In this document: piece by piece, positions 54,294 through 62,337 of the stretch
Position numbering within the stretch: the first letter of the stretch is position 1
Layout: each line of letters begins with the position of its first letter
Source of the DNA: PVC group bacterium
Lineage (GTDB): Bacteria > Verrucomicrobiota > Kiritimatiellia > CAIKKV01 > CAITUY01
NCBI GenBank assembly: GCA_945870225.1
Contig: CAMBRF010000006.1
Coordinates: forward strand, 48,616-112,615
Direction of reading: 5' to 3'
Length of the DNA: 64,000 bases
Notes under the pieces: generated by a model
Told to the model about the DNA's origin: nothing
Database searches by the model: none
What the model saw: only the letters and a program-made list of their open reading frames with translations
Position numbers and translations under genes: made by a program

Positions 54294-54314
54294 CAATTAA
54301 CCAATCACCAATCA
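54294..54314. repeat. Period-7 repeat array d (variant)
   Basis: CAATTAA, CCAATCA, CCAATCA in tandem, upstream of the capsid gene. It shares the seven-base period with the TTCTGGA-type arrays but not their sequence. Confidence 0.5.
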
Positions 54315-54322
54315 CTCGGCGC

Positions 54323-54577
54323 CTACGGCGCCTGCGCGATCTTCACCCACCCATTCGTGCCCGCCGCAACGGCGACCCACACCGCATTCGTTCCGCCGAC
54401 CTTGCCCGACAGCAAGGACCCCGCCTTGCCCGCCGTATACAACGTCACCGACGTGCTGGCATTCGTATCCACCTGCACCCGCCAACCCTCACGCGTCACC
54501 GTATCCGGATCAGCTGCCCGAGCAGCGCCCACGCCAACCGCGACCATCACCGCCAACCCAACAATCAACTTCCGCAT
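54323..54577 (-). CDS. Small secreted protein between capsid genes
   Basis: An 84-residue protein with a clear signal peptide (to about residue 21, GVGAARAADP) and a short beta-rich mature part. It lies between the decoration and capsid genes. An exported protein here is unexpected. AAAGAGG precedes the ATG. Confidence 0.55.
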   Translation of the reverse strand: MRKLIVGLAVMVAVGVGAARAADPDTVTREGWRVQVDTNASTSVTLYTAGKAGSLLSGKVGGTNAVWVAVAAGTNGWVKIAQAP

Positions 54578-54593
54578 GATCTGCCTCTTTCCC

Positions 54594-54628
54594 CTTCTGA
54601 ATTCTGGATTCTGGCTTCTGGATTCTCC
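54594..54628. repeat. Period-7 repeat array b
   Basis: Five tandem heptamers on the + strand: CTTCTGA, ATTCTGG, ATTCTGG, CTTCTGG, ATTCTCC. It lies in the gap between the decoration gene and the small secreted protein gene. Confidence 0.75.
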
Positions 54629-54637
54629 CGTTTCCGC

Positions 54638-55063
54638 TTACGCGGAAACGGTGATATTCCCCACCGTCGCCGGCCGGACCAACACCAACTGCCCATCCAC
54701 GCCAACCTGCTCGGCGATTCCAAGACCCCGATACGTCCCCGGAATCGTCGGCAGGACCCGGACCTTGCCCTTGTCCGCGGCCGTCGCCACATCCGCCAGG
54801 ACCATCACATCGCCGGGATTGCACGTTCCTTTCAGGGGCACGCGCAAACTGCGCCCGACCTCGATCGGTCGCACGGAGACCAGTGCGGCATCCGCGGCAC
54901 CCTCCAGGACGACATACAGCGCATAATCATCGTTTGCCGCCGGCAACTTGACCTCCGGCACCCCGGTATCATGGGTCAACTTCACGAGACGCGCTTCCAT
55001 GCCCATCAGGCTCTCGCCTGCGAGCACCCGAAAATCCCCAACCCTTGTATTACTCTGACTCAT
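54638..55063 (-). CDS. Capsid decoration-like protein
   Basis: A 141-residue beta-rich protein without signal peptide, ending GLGIAEQVGVDGQLVLVRP, a texture typical of DUF2190-like capsid cement proteins. Such proteins bind the outer capsid. It lies between the protease/scaffold and capsid genes, the expected place. GAAGGAG precedes the ATG at 55063. Confidence 0.6.
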   Translation of the reverse strand: MSQSNTRVGDFRVLAGESLMGMEARLVKLTHDTGVPEVKLPAANDDYALYVVLEGAADAALVSVRPIEVGRSLRVPLKGTCNPGDVMVLADVATAADKGKVRVLPTIPGTYRGLGIAEQVGVDGQLVLVRPATVGNITVSA

Positions 55064-55094
55064 CGTTCGATCTCCTTCTCCCCACCAGGGATGT

Positions 55095-55664
55095 TCAACC
55101 TTCCAAGATTTCCTTTTCAGCTCTCCGGAACGCCGTTGTGAACGGCACCTTCTCGGACTTCGCAATCTCATGCGCCCGGTTCCGGATCTTCACCGCCCGA
55201 TTGTCCGTATCGGTCGGGGTACCACTCTGGCCAGGAATCACCGGTCGCGCGGTCGCGCGATTGTGCAACGGCTTCCGGGCCTGCCCTGAGCCAGCCGAAG
55301 GGTCCCCGCCTTGCCCACCACCGGGTTTCGCGTTCCCCTTGTCACTCCCCGCCGCTTTCAGGTCGTTCAGCGCGAGCACGGCCCCCTCCCGGTTCTTCAT
55401 CAACTGCTCGGTCCAGAACGGCTTCGTCGCCTCGCTGATGACGCCCTCAAACTCAGCCACGTGCCGGTTCACCAACTCGCCCTCGACGGTTTTCAACGTC
55501 CCCGTCAAGGCATCACGCTCATTTTGTGTCTGCTTGAGCGAGTTCTGCAGATCCACAACGGCCGTCAGGCCGGGAAGTCCCTGCATCTTCTCCAGGATCA
55601 CGTCTTCACTGGCATCCCCCGGAAGCCCCAGGTGATTCGTCAACTTCTCGATCACTCTTTTCAT
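55095..55664 (-). CDS. Candidate nested scaffold protein
   Basis: Starting at the internal in-frame ATG at 55664 (MKRVIEKLTNHLGLPGD), this would make a 189-residue helical protein, the scaffold part of the gpI-like gene. Support: a copy of the leader motif at 55700-55730 and the known nested arrangement in Mu and lambda. The ribosome binding site (AAAGGA) is rather far from the ATG. Confidence 0.4.
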   Translation of the reverse strand: MKRVIEKLTNHLGLPGDASEDVILEKMQGLPGLTAVVDLQNSLKQTQNERDALTGTLKTVEGELVNRHVAEFEGVISEATKPFWTEQLMKNREGAVLALNDLKAAGSDKGNAKPGGGQGGDPSAGSGQARKPLHNRATARPVIPGQSGTPTDTDNRAVKIRNRAHEIAKSEKVPFTTAFRRAEKEILEG

Positions 55665-56228
55665 CGTCCGATCATCCTTTCCATGCCCAATATGTCGCTC
55701 TCCAATAGATGCACTCCGATCAACTGGCTCCCCATTCTGGCTTCTGGATTCTGACTCCTGGATTCTATTGGCCAACGGCACCAGCCCCTTCAAATTGGGA
55801 TCATTCGTCACTGCCGCATTGAGCAGCCTGACCGGCCGCACGCGCCCGTTTCCGAGGTCAACGCAGTCACTTCGAGCCCACACCGGCGACAGGAATCGAT
55901 ACCTCCCGCCCTTGACCGCATCCTCCCCAACATCCGACCACCGGATGTTCCCCCAGAGCCCAGTTTCTCGCCCCACAAGATCGACAATCCACCCCGCCGC
56001 TTCCGACCGCGCGCGGTCATCGAGGGAGAAATGATCGAAGTCCACCAGGAGCCCGGCGAAGTTGGGAACCGCTGCGTCGGCCTTGAACCGCGCAACCATC
56101 GCTGTGCAGGACTCTACGTCGACCACCTGCACCACCCCGGCCGCCGCGTGTGGGAATTCCCCCAACGGCGCCAACTGGCACCAGCCGTCATCCGGCATCT
56201 TGAAATCGCGGTTCAGAATCAGATTCAT
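55095..56228 (-). CDS. Mu gpI-like prohead protease/scaffold
   Basis: A 377-residue protein. Residues about 1-160 match Mu gpI-like maturation proteases (VPNFAGLLVDFDHFS, GRYRFLSPVWA, VRLLNAAVTNDPNL). After a linker with a heptamer array, residues about 190-377 form a helical scaffold-like part. AAGG precedes the ATG at 56228, with a leader motif further upstream. A second in-frame ATG at 55664, with its own leader copy, may start a separate scaffold protein (190 residues), as in Mu I/Z and lambda C/Nu3. Confidence 0.78.
   Translation of the reverse strand: MNLILNRDFKMPDDGWCQLAPLGEFPHAAAGVVQVVDVESCTAMVARFKADAAVPNFAGLLVDFDHFSLDDRARSEAAGWIVDLVGRETGLWGNIRWSDVGEDAVKGGRYRFLSPVWARSDCVDLGNGRVRPVRLLNAAVTNDPNLKGLVPLANRIQESESRSQNGEPVDRSASIGERHIGHGKDDRTMKRVIEKLTNHLGLPGDASEDVILEKMQGLPGLTAVVDLQNSLKQTQNERDALTGTLKTVEGELVNRHVAEFEGVISEATKPFWTEQLMKNREGAVLALNDLKAAGSDKGNAKPGGGQGGDPSAGSGQARKPLHNRATARPVIPGQSGTPTDTDNRAVKIRNRAHEIAKSEKVPFTTAFRRAEKEILEG
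55279..55305. repeat. REP-like sequence inside protease/scaffold gene
   Basis: CCCTGAGCCAGCCGAAGGG at 55285-55303 has complementary ends (CCCT/AGGG, with GAGCC/GGC-like symmetry) and resembles intergenic palindromes found in many bacteria. It is read in frame, encoding DPSAGSGQA in an otherwise helical scaffold. Confidence 0.4.
55700..55730 (-). promoter_or_regulatory. Phage leader motif, copy 4
   Basis: Within the protease gene and upstream of the nested ATG at 55664. On the gene strand it reads GTTGATC, a short gap, then GTGCAT and TATTGGAGA, matching the other copies. Confidence 0.6.
55734..55768. repeat. Period-7 repeat array c, in coding sequence
   Basis: Heptamers ATTCTGG, CTTCTGG, ATTCTGA, CTCCTGG, ATTCTAT on the + strand, adjacent to leader copy 4. 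It is translated in frame as a polar linker (ESESRSQN) between protease and scaffold parts. Confidence 0.75.
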
Positions 56229-56235
56229 GTGCACC

Positions 56236-56265
56236 CTTCAATAAATGCACGCGAATCAACTGGCT
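56236..56265 (-). promoter_or_regulatory. Phage leader motif, copy 3
   Basis: On the gene strand: GTTGATTCGCGTGCAT then TTATTGAAGG, just before the ATG at 56228. It includes the ribosome binding site. Confidence 0.65.
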
Positions 56266-56281
56266 TCGTTTTTTTACACAC

Positions 56282-56309
56282 TTGACCCATTCACCTTGCC
56301 TGTTACTCT
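56282..56309 (+). promoter_or_regulatory. Candidate cargo-gene promoter
   Basis: TTGACC (56282-56287) and TACTCT (56304-56309), 16 bases apart, upstream of the rightward GIY-YIG gene. Similar pairs stand before the other rightward cargo genes. Confidence 0.35.
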
Positions 56310-56500
56310 ACTCATCGAAAGCGCATGACTTTGTAGTCCCTGTCGTGCCAGTCGTGGGGCACTACAGGGGGCTACGGTCTTCGATCCGGCGCAGGAATCC
56401 GCAGGGTCGTGTGTGGGCGGGCACCATGTTCGCCGAACGGCGTAAAACGAATGGGGAACCGGATCCTTCCGCCACTCCCATTTCGAAAGGGAGATCGATC

Positions 56501-57136
56501 ATGGGGGCTGAGGAAAGTAGTGACATAGTCTATGTGCTGACAAATCCGGCAATGCCGAACCTTACCAAGGTCGGCAAGACCACCCAGGGCGACATAGAGA
56601 CACGTTTAAGCCAACTCTACACGACCGGCGTTCCGGTTCCTTTCGAGTGTGCCTATGCATGTCAGGTGAAGGATTGCTCCACAGTTGAGTCGGCGCTGCA
56701 TCTGGCTTTCGGCAATACTCGGGTCAACCCGAAAAGAGAATTCTTCAAGATCGAGCCGGAACGGGTCATTGCGGTGCTCAAACTCCTAACTGTCAGAGAT
56801 GTCACACCTCAGGTCGCGCAGGAGTTGTCGCAGGGTTTGGACGCCACGGACAAAGAATCCCGAGACAACCTAAAACGGAGCCGGCGTCCCAACATGAACT
56901 TTGCCCAAATGGGAATCCCAACGGGCGCAATTCTGCTTTACAAAGATGATTGCATCCAGGTCACCGTCGTCGATGAAAAACGCGTGAACTACTTGAATAC
57001 GACTTGCTCCCTGACGGCGGCCACGAAGAAAATCATGGGCCTCGACTACTCAGTTCAGCCAGCGCCACACTGGACTTTTCAGGGCAAGACACTCAAAAAG
57101 ATATACGAGGAGACATATTCCGTGGATGAGGAATAA
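56501..57136 (+). CDS. GIY-YIG (T5orf172-like) nuclease with DUF4357-like domain
   Basis: A 211-residue protein on the strand opposite to the phage genes. Residues about 8-95 match the T5orf172 branch of GIY-YIG nucleases (IVYVLTNP, LTKVGKTTQGDIETRLSQLYTTGVPVPF). Residues about 130-205 (MGIPTGAILLYKDD, CSLTAATKKIMG, WTFQGKTL) resemble the DUF4357/RAMA domain found in restriction-linked proteins and thought to contact modified DNA. It may be a defence or anti-competitor nuclease. AAGGGAG precedes the ATG at 56501; longer in-frame starts lack a site. Confidence 0.7.
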   Translation: MGAEESSDIVYVLTNPAMPNLTKVGKTTQGDIETRLSQLYTTGVPVPFECAYACQVKDCSTVESALHLAFGNTRVNPKREFFKIEPERVIAVLKLLTVRDVTPQVAQELSQGLDATDKESRDNLKRSRRPNMNFAQMGIPTGAILLYKDDCIQVTVVDEKRVNYLNTTCSLTAATKKIMGLDYSVQPAPHWTFQGKTLKKIYEETYSVDEE

Positions 57137-57186
57137 ACAACTGTTCACGGTTGTCGGATGTAGGTCCAAACGCGAAAGGATTCAAC

Positions 57187-59082
57187 ATGACCAAAGATGT
57201 AAACTGTACATGTCCTGGCTGTGGTCAACACCTTTCCATCCCTGGGGAAATGGCAGAACAAATGATTCAATGCCCCACCTGCCAGAAACACTTCCCAATC
57301 GCCCCCGTCGAGTCTGCTCAATCTACCCGACCTTGTCAGCCTGTGCGTAAACCGACGGGCCTTACACCCGCAAATCTTACGCTTTCCAAGGAAACCATCT
57401 ATCTTACCCTGATCGTCATAATATCGGTTGTATTGTGGCTTCTGGCGATTGTGACCATTTTCCCCGTGCTGGTCGCATTGTTTATCGCTGTAGCAATCTG
57501 GTTTGCCAATGGCCTCCTTGTGGCTCGCCTGAAGGCTGAGGCCGTCAAGGTGAGTTCCTCACAACTACCTAGTCTGGCCAACACATTACATGATGTCTGT
57601 CGCCTTCTCAGTGTTGCGCCGGTGCCAGATCTTTATGTTGTGCAGTCGGGGGGGATGTTGAATGCATTCACGTCGAAACATGCAGGACGCAATTTTGTAG
57701 TGGTATATTCAGAACTGTTGGAAACCTATGGCCCCAACAGTCCGGAAATCCGTTTTCTGCTCGGGCATGAAATCGGGCACATTCATCGCCGCCACATACT
57801 GAAACAAATCCTGCTGGCACCGGGGTTGCTTATGCCCTTACTCGGGAGCGCATACAGCAGGGCTTGTGAGGCCTCATGTGACCGGCATGGCGCCTTCGCG
57901 GCTGGTGACGTTGATGGATCCGTCCACGCCATGATGGTCCTGGCGGGCGGCAAACAGGCGAAACTCATGGACCCGGACTCATTCGCTCAACAATATCGGG
58001 AACTCCGCGGCTTCTTTGTGTCATGGCACGAATTGATCTCTGGCTATCCGACTCTTTCCCAGCGGGTTTCAAATTTGCTGGCACTTGTTGACGGACGAGT
58101 CCCGTTCAAAGCCGCCCGCCATCCATTGGCTTACATTTTTGCATTCTTTTCATTCGGCGGTCGGGGCGGCGGCGGAGCGAACCTTTTGATTACGGTTGCA
58201 GTGATTGGGCTGCTGGCCAGCATTGCCATTCCCTCGTTTGTGAAGGCTCGAGCCCAGTCCCAGAAGAATGCTCGTCAAAATGACCTGCGGCGTGCCGCGG
58301 CTGCGGGGGCGCAAGGGGACACTGGTTCAGATGCTGGTGTCGCAGCAGATGTCATTGAACATTCCACTACAAAACCAGTGATCCTTCCCCCTGCATTCAC
58401 GCCCATTGATGAAACTACCTCCGACGACGCACCCGTCAAACTCGATGTGTGGGGACTTCCCGCCGACGACAATGAGCAGGCCATGAAGTGGTATTTGCGC
58501 GAGGCGAATAAAGGCAACATCGTTGCGATTAACAATCTTGGTTGGAAATACATATATGGCCGCGGTGTGGGGAAAGATGTTGCTGCGGGCGCAAAGTGGT
58601 TCCGTAAGGCCGCAGACCGGGGCGACGCTGTGGGGCAAAATAATCTTGGTGACTGCTATTATAACGGACTAGGAGTTACACAGGACTATGCTGAGGCCGT
58701 CAAGTGGTATCGCAAAGCACGCGCTCAAGGACTGGCTAACGCATCACATTCTCTTGGCGTTTGCTATGAACTTGGGAACGGCGTTGAGAAAAGCAGTGCA
58801 GAAGCTGTCCCGTGTTACCGTGGGGCTGCTGAAGATGGATGTGCTTCGGCTCAATACGATCTCGGCAGGTGCTATCTCTATGGTGTTGGCACCACAAAAG
58901 ATGTCCAGACCGCTTACGGCTGGTATTTGTTAGCATCGGAAGGTGGATCCAAAGAAGCGGCTAAAGCGTTGAAGCGAGTCGACCAACAACTTTCTTCTGA
59001 TGAACAACGTGCAGCTCGTACGTGGGCTAAGAATTGGAAGCCGGGACAGTTCAACTGCTTTGGTGATCCGGTGGTCAAGTAG
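57187..59082 (+). CDS. M48 metalloprotease fused to prepilin-like helix and Sel1 repeats
   Basis: A 631-residue protein with an unusual order. Residues about 7-36 form a zinc ribbon (CTCPGCG, CPTC). Two membrane helices lie near 75-115. An M48 peptidase follows: HEIGH at 194-198 and EASCD at 228-232 (third zinc ligand Glu). Near 330-365 comes a prepilin-like helix (LLITVAVIGLLASIAIPSF then VKARAQSQKN), very like type II pseudopilins but without a leader peptide. From about 430 to 605 there are four or five Sel1 repeats (NNLGDCYYNGLGV, AVKWYRKA). It may degrade or sort membrane proteins in response to partner binding. AAAGGA precedes the ATG. Confidence 0.78.
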   Translation: MTKDVNCTCPGCGQHLSIPGEMAEQMIQCPTCQKHFPIAPVESAQSTRPCQPVRKPTGLTPANLTLSKETIYLTLIVIISVVLWLLAIVTIFPVLVALFIAVAIWFANGLLVARLKAEAVKVSSSQLPSLANTLHDVCRLLSVAPVPDLYVVQSGGMLNAFTSKHAGRNFVVVYSELLETYGPNSPEIRFLLGHEIGHIHRRHILKQILLAPGLLMPLLGSAYSRACEASCDRHGAFAAGDVDGSVHAMMVLAGGKQAKLMDPDSFAQQYRELRGFFVSWHELISGYPTLSQRVSNLLALVDGRVPFKAARHPLAYIFAFFSFGGRGGGGANLLITVAVIGLLASIAIPSFVKARAQSQKNARQNDLRRAAAAGAQGDTGSDAGVAADVIEHSTTKPVILPPAFTPIDETTSDDAPVKLDVWGLPADDNEQAMKWYLREANKGNIVAINNLGWKYIYGRGVGKDVAAGAKWFRKAADRGDAVGQNNLGDCYYNGLGVTQDYAEAVKWYRKARAQGLANASHSLGVCYELGNGVEKSSAEAVPCYRGAAEDGCASAQYDLGRCYLYGVGTTKDVQTAYGWYLLASEGGSKEAAKALKRVDQQLSSDEQRAARTWAKNWKPGQFNCFGDPVVK

Positions 59083-59099
59083 GGACCACTCTTAATCAT

Positions 59100-60281
59100 T
59101 CATTCCTCGTCTCGGTCGCGTCTCTCTAACCCATACCCCGTCTTCTCGCTCAACACCTCCACGTCCATCCTCACCCCCGCCTTCGCCAACTTGAGCGCAT
59201 CATCCACCACTCGACTCGACTGCTCTGAAGCGCTCGGCGCGAACTCGAAATAGGCGAGGATCGGCTCCCCAGGGAAGAACTCCGCCAGCAACGGAACATC
59301 CAAATGCTTCTGAAATACCTCGCTCACGGCAAGCGCATCGCCGCGCGCGATCTGCATGAACGTTTCCGAGTGCGCATTCCCGGCAAGCGTCCCGGACCCC
59401 GCCTCTGCCAACATCGTCAGCAGGCCCCCAGTCGCCACCAGCGTGATTTGCCGATCCAGATACTCGATCCGATCCTTGAACGGCGGAGCATTGCCACCGC
59501 CGTTGACGTACTTGATGTCACTCCCATACGGCAGATACCCACGCCCGTCGGCGATCAACTGCTCGGCGATCCGCTGATACTCATCTTCCTTGGCCTCCGG
59601 TGTGTTCGGCGGCCCGACCAAGAAGACGGACGGAATCCCGTAGACCTCCAGAAACGAATCCCAGTCCCTCAGCGTCAACGTCCGCCCAAGGTACTGCATC
59701 GACAGCAACCGGTTGAGAGGGACATTGTCCAGGATAACGAAGTCGGCCGCCTCAATCGGCACACCCCGCTTTCGCCCGCTCACCGCGTTCTGGTTGTACT
59801 CCCAAGCCCCATACATTCCATCCCGCACCCAAAACCACTGTTCCACCGCCTCTAATCGTTGGATCATTCCGGATGCCGAATAGTGCTTTTCCATGTGTGC
59901 ATACCCGCGGAAGAACCCGGAAAACAGGAATGCCACCGCATCGCGAAGGTTCTCAATCCGGTCATACGCCTCCCTCAGCACCGCCGCCTGCTCCTCAGCC
60001 AGGACCGCATCGACACCGGAGTATGATCCGTCGTGCTGCGGGGCCGACACCTGCTTGATATCCCAGTCGCACGACAGCAACGCGGCTCGCCGCCTCTGCA
60101 TCACAGAGAACACCATCGCATCCGACCGCTCCATGTAGTGATATAACCACTGGAGATCGGCATACTGCCCACGCTCCCCCGCATCCAGCAGCGAAAGCAG
60201 TTTCGGCAGGGTCATCCCCCTCAACGGGTTGTAAGCATCCCGCCAAGCATTCGATTTCTGACTGTAGATTTGAATCGCCAC
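59100..60281 (-). CDS. Phage portal protein (DUF935, Mu gp29-like)
   Basis: A 393-residue portal of the Mu gp29 (DUF935) type: YNPLRGMTLPKLLSLLDAGERGQYADLQWLY near the start, RRAALLSCDW, GRKRG and a C-terminal FxPGEP segment. The portal forms the ring through which DNA is packaged. The GTG at 60281 was chosen since GGAGG lies ten bases upstream within the leader motif; a TTG at 60320 would run across the leader. Confidence 0.85.
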   Translation of the reverse strand: MAIQIYSQKSNAWRDAYNPLRGMTLPKLLSLLDAGERGQYADLQWLYHYMERSDAMVFSVMQRRRAALLSCDWDIKQVSAPQHDGSYSGVDAVLAEEQAAVLREAYDRIENLRDAVAFLFSGFFRGYAHMEKHYSASGMIQRLEAVEQWFWVRDGMYGAWEYNQNAVSGRKRGVPIEAADFVILDNVPLNRLLSMQYLGRTLTLRDWDSFLEVYGIPSVFLVGPPNTPEAKEDEYQRIAEQLIADGRGYLPYGSDIKYVNGGGNAPPFKDRIEYLDRQITLVATGGLLTMLAEAGSGTLAGNAHSETFMQIARGDALAVSEVFQKHLDVPLLAEFFPGEPILAYFEFAPSASEQSSRVVDDALKLAKAGVRMDVEVLSEKTGYGLERRDRDEE

Positions 60282-60290
60282 ACCCTGTTG

Positions 60291-60323
60291 CCCTCCAAGA
60301 GATGCACGGGAATCAACCAACGA
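60291..60323 (-). promoter_or_regulatory. Phage leader motif, copy 2
   Basis: On the gene strand: GTTGATTCCCGTGCAT, then CTCTTGGAGGG, which supplies the portal gene's ribosome binding site. Confidence 0.65.
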
Positions 60324-60372
60324 CTCGAAGGGGTGGGCAAGGGCAGACCGTGAACTGCCTCAAAAACGCATG

Positions 60373-60401
60373 TTGATCCCCACGGCATGGTTTCCTATTC
60401 T
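60373..60401 (+). promoter_or_regulatory. Candidate cargo-gene promoter
   Basis: TTGATC (60373-60378) and TATTCT (60396-60401) are 17 bases apart, about 60 bases before the zinc-ribbon gene. Confidence 0.45.
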
Positions 60402-60457
60402 CAGGCACTAGGAGATGTAACTCAGCGAAGACTGAAAGCGCGCAAACAGGAGCGACA

Positions 60458-61027
60458 ATGCCAGAACCGATGCTGATTTCCTGTTCTCGTTGCGGATTCG
60501 AGACAAGTTCCCGCCGTATCTGGGGCAACTTCAACTACCTGATGCCGAACAACACATCCCTCTCAATCTTCAGAACTTCCGGATGGTGCCGCTCCTGTGC
60601 AAACATCGAACCGGTTGAGCAATTTCCGGATCGACAGAAGACGAAGGCGGAAATAGCCGCACTCGAAAAGGCACGCCTACCATCGGATGCGCCCAAAAGC
60701 CCCAAATGGTTCAGATGGTTTCTATTCTCTAAACGTCGTGCCGCCAAACTAAGAAGGGAACAGGCTTACTTGAATCGTGAGATTCTAGAAAAGCAGATGA
60801 TTCTTCGCTTCCTTGATTTACGCACAGACTCTCCTTGTTGCCTGTCTTGCGGCTCTGAGGACATTTCAATTGTTGACATTCCGAGCGTTCAAGCAGGTGA
60901 AGTTGTGGAAATCCCATTCGCTCATCCCGACTGTGGCGGCATGTTTACTGTGCGCAGAGCAGGCGTTCGCCTTACCATGTCATTCCCACTGCGTACTTAC
61001 ACCCTGAACGGGAAGTCTGTGCCATAG
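60458..61027 (+). CDS. Zinc-ribbon protein of unknown function
   Basis: A 189-residue protein on the strand opposite to the phage genes. It has three CxxC pairs: CSRC near residue 9, CRSC near 44 and CLSC near 128, plus a basic middle region (SKRRAAKLRREQAYLNREI) likely to be a helix or coiled coil. The C-terminal domain is beta-rich. I do not know the family. AGGAG precedes the ATG by five bases. Confidence 0.6.
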   Translation: MPEPMLISCSRCGFETSSRRIWGNFNYLMPNNTSLSIFRTSGWCRSCANIEPVEQFPDRQKTKAEIAALEKARLPSDAPKSPKWFRWFLFSKRRAAKLRREQAYLNREILEKQMILRFLDLRTDSPCCLSCGSEDISIVDIPSVQAGEVVEIPFAHPDCGGMFTVRRAGVRLTMSFPLRTYTLNGKSVP

Positions 61028-61060
61028 GAAGGGCTGAATAAGCCACCGACGCAGCCAGCG

Positions 61061-62335
61061 TCACCCCGCCAGCACCCGCTCTCGCGACCTTACGCCTCGC
61101 TGCCTCCCGCTTCCCGCCACTGGCAACATCCTCCCGACACTCTCAGTCTCCCATCTTCGGTGATTCGCCAGCGCCAGTGCCATCACACAGTCATCGTGAT
61201 ATCCAGCCGGTGCGTTGTACGTGATCCCACCAGACGGACCGATCTGATACTCATACCGCCTCATCTCTGCAGTCAGGACATCCCAGCCGGCAGGCCAGGA
61301 TGCCCGCCTCTGCTCCACCCCTACTATCAATCGCTGCACCAACTCGGTTTTGGAGTGCGCGGTGAACTTGAACCCCTCAATGTCTACGTAGACACGCTTC
61401 AAATCATCAAAGATGGGGTCCCCAACACCAGACGCATCCAAAACCAACCGCCCCCTGTATTTCCTCGCAAATGCCAGTATCCGCTCCTTCTGGATAGGCC
61501 AGTCCAAATGATTGAACCGCTCCATAGCAAAACACCGCCCCGTTTCGGCATCCATAGCAATCAATACGGTCCAGTCTGTATGCTTGGCCACATCACAGCC
61601 GATCACCACATTCCGTACGTATTCCCCCCCACCTTCGTTACCTATGAGACAAGCGTCGATGTTTCTGAACACACCCGCACTGTCCTCCATGAACTCCGCC
61701 TCATACTCCTGCCGGAAAACATCCGCCGGCAGGGTCCGCTTGGCTTCATCCCATTCCTTCGCCGGGAAATAGGGTGAGGCATTGCTCGGGAACCTGAAAC
61801 TCGCGTAATCCGTCTCACTGGGATCCAGACCACGGGTGAATAGGTCATAGAACCAGTTGCGCCCCTTCGGGGTACTGACAAACACCGCCCATCCCAAGGT
61901 TTGGGCGATGGTTGGCCTCAAAACGTAATGCCACACGTCCGCAGGTATCGCCGCAGCCTCATCAATCACCAACCCCTTGAATCCGAATCCCCGGATGTTG
62001 TCCGGATTGTCAGCCGACAGGAACCACACTCGCGACGGTGGCATACCGACCATTCCCTGGAACTCCACCCGACACGGTGCCCGACCGCACACATTCACGA
62101 ACCCTTCTCCAATCATCCGGAACGCTTCAATTCCGCGTTCTGCGACGTTGTACGTCGGTGCTACCCACCCGTAATCCCCACCGCCTTCGCGTGATCCGCG
62201 ATCCGCCAGTTCGGCGGCGAGGCACAGGGTCTTGCCGAACCGTCGCCCGGTACAAACGCACCGGAAGCGCCTATCTCGTGCGTGATGGATCGCGCTCTGT
62301 GCCGGATGCGGCGTGTAGGTCAGCCAGGTGGGCAC
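61061..62335 (-). CDS. terL: Phage terminase large subunit
   Basis: A 424-residue terminase: Walker A GRRFGKT at residues 30-36, Walker B GLVIDEAA near 123, the coupling segment FVSTPKG, and a nuclease domain (GCDVAKHTDWT near 230, DDCVMALA near the end). It packages DNA using ATP. The GTG at 62335 was chosen because it lies two bases after the small-subunit stop with GGGGAGGG upstream. Confidence 0.9.
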   Translation of the reverse strand: MPTWLTYTPHPAQSAIHHARDRRFRCVCTGRRFGKTLCLAAELADRGSREGGGDYGWVAPTYNVAERGIEAFRMIGEGFVNVCGRAPCRVEFQGMVGMPPSRVWFLSADNPDNIRGFGFKGLVIDEAAAIPADVWHYVLRPTIAQTLGWAVFVSTPKGRNWFYDLFTRGLDPSETDYASFRFPSNASPYFPAKEWDEAKRTLPADVFRQEYEAEFMEDSAGVFRNIDACLIGNEGGGEYVRNVVIGCDVAKHTDWTVLIAMDAETGRCFAMERFNHLDWPIQKERILAFARKYRGRLVLDASGVGDPIFDDLKRVYVDIEGFKFTAHSKTELVQRLIVGVEQRRASWPAGWDVLTAEMRRYEYQIGPSGGITYNAPAGYHDDCVMALALANHRRWETESVGRMLPVAGSGRQRGVRSRERVLAG

Positions 62336-62337
62336 AA

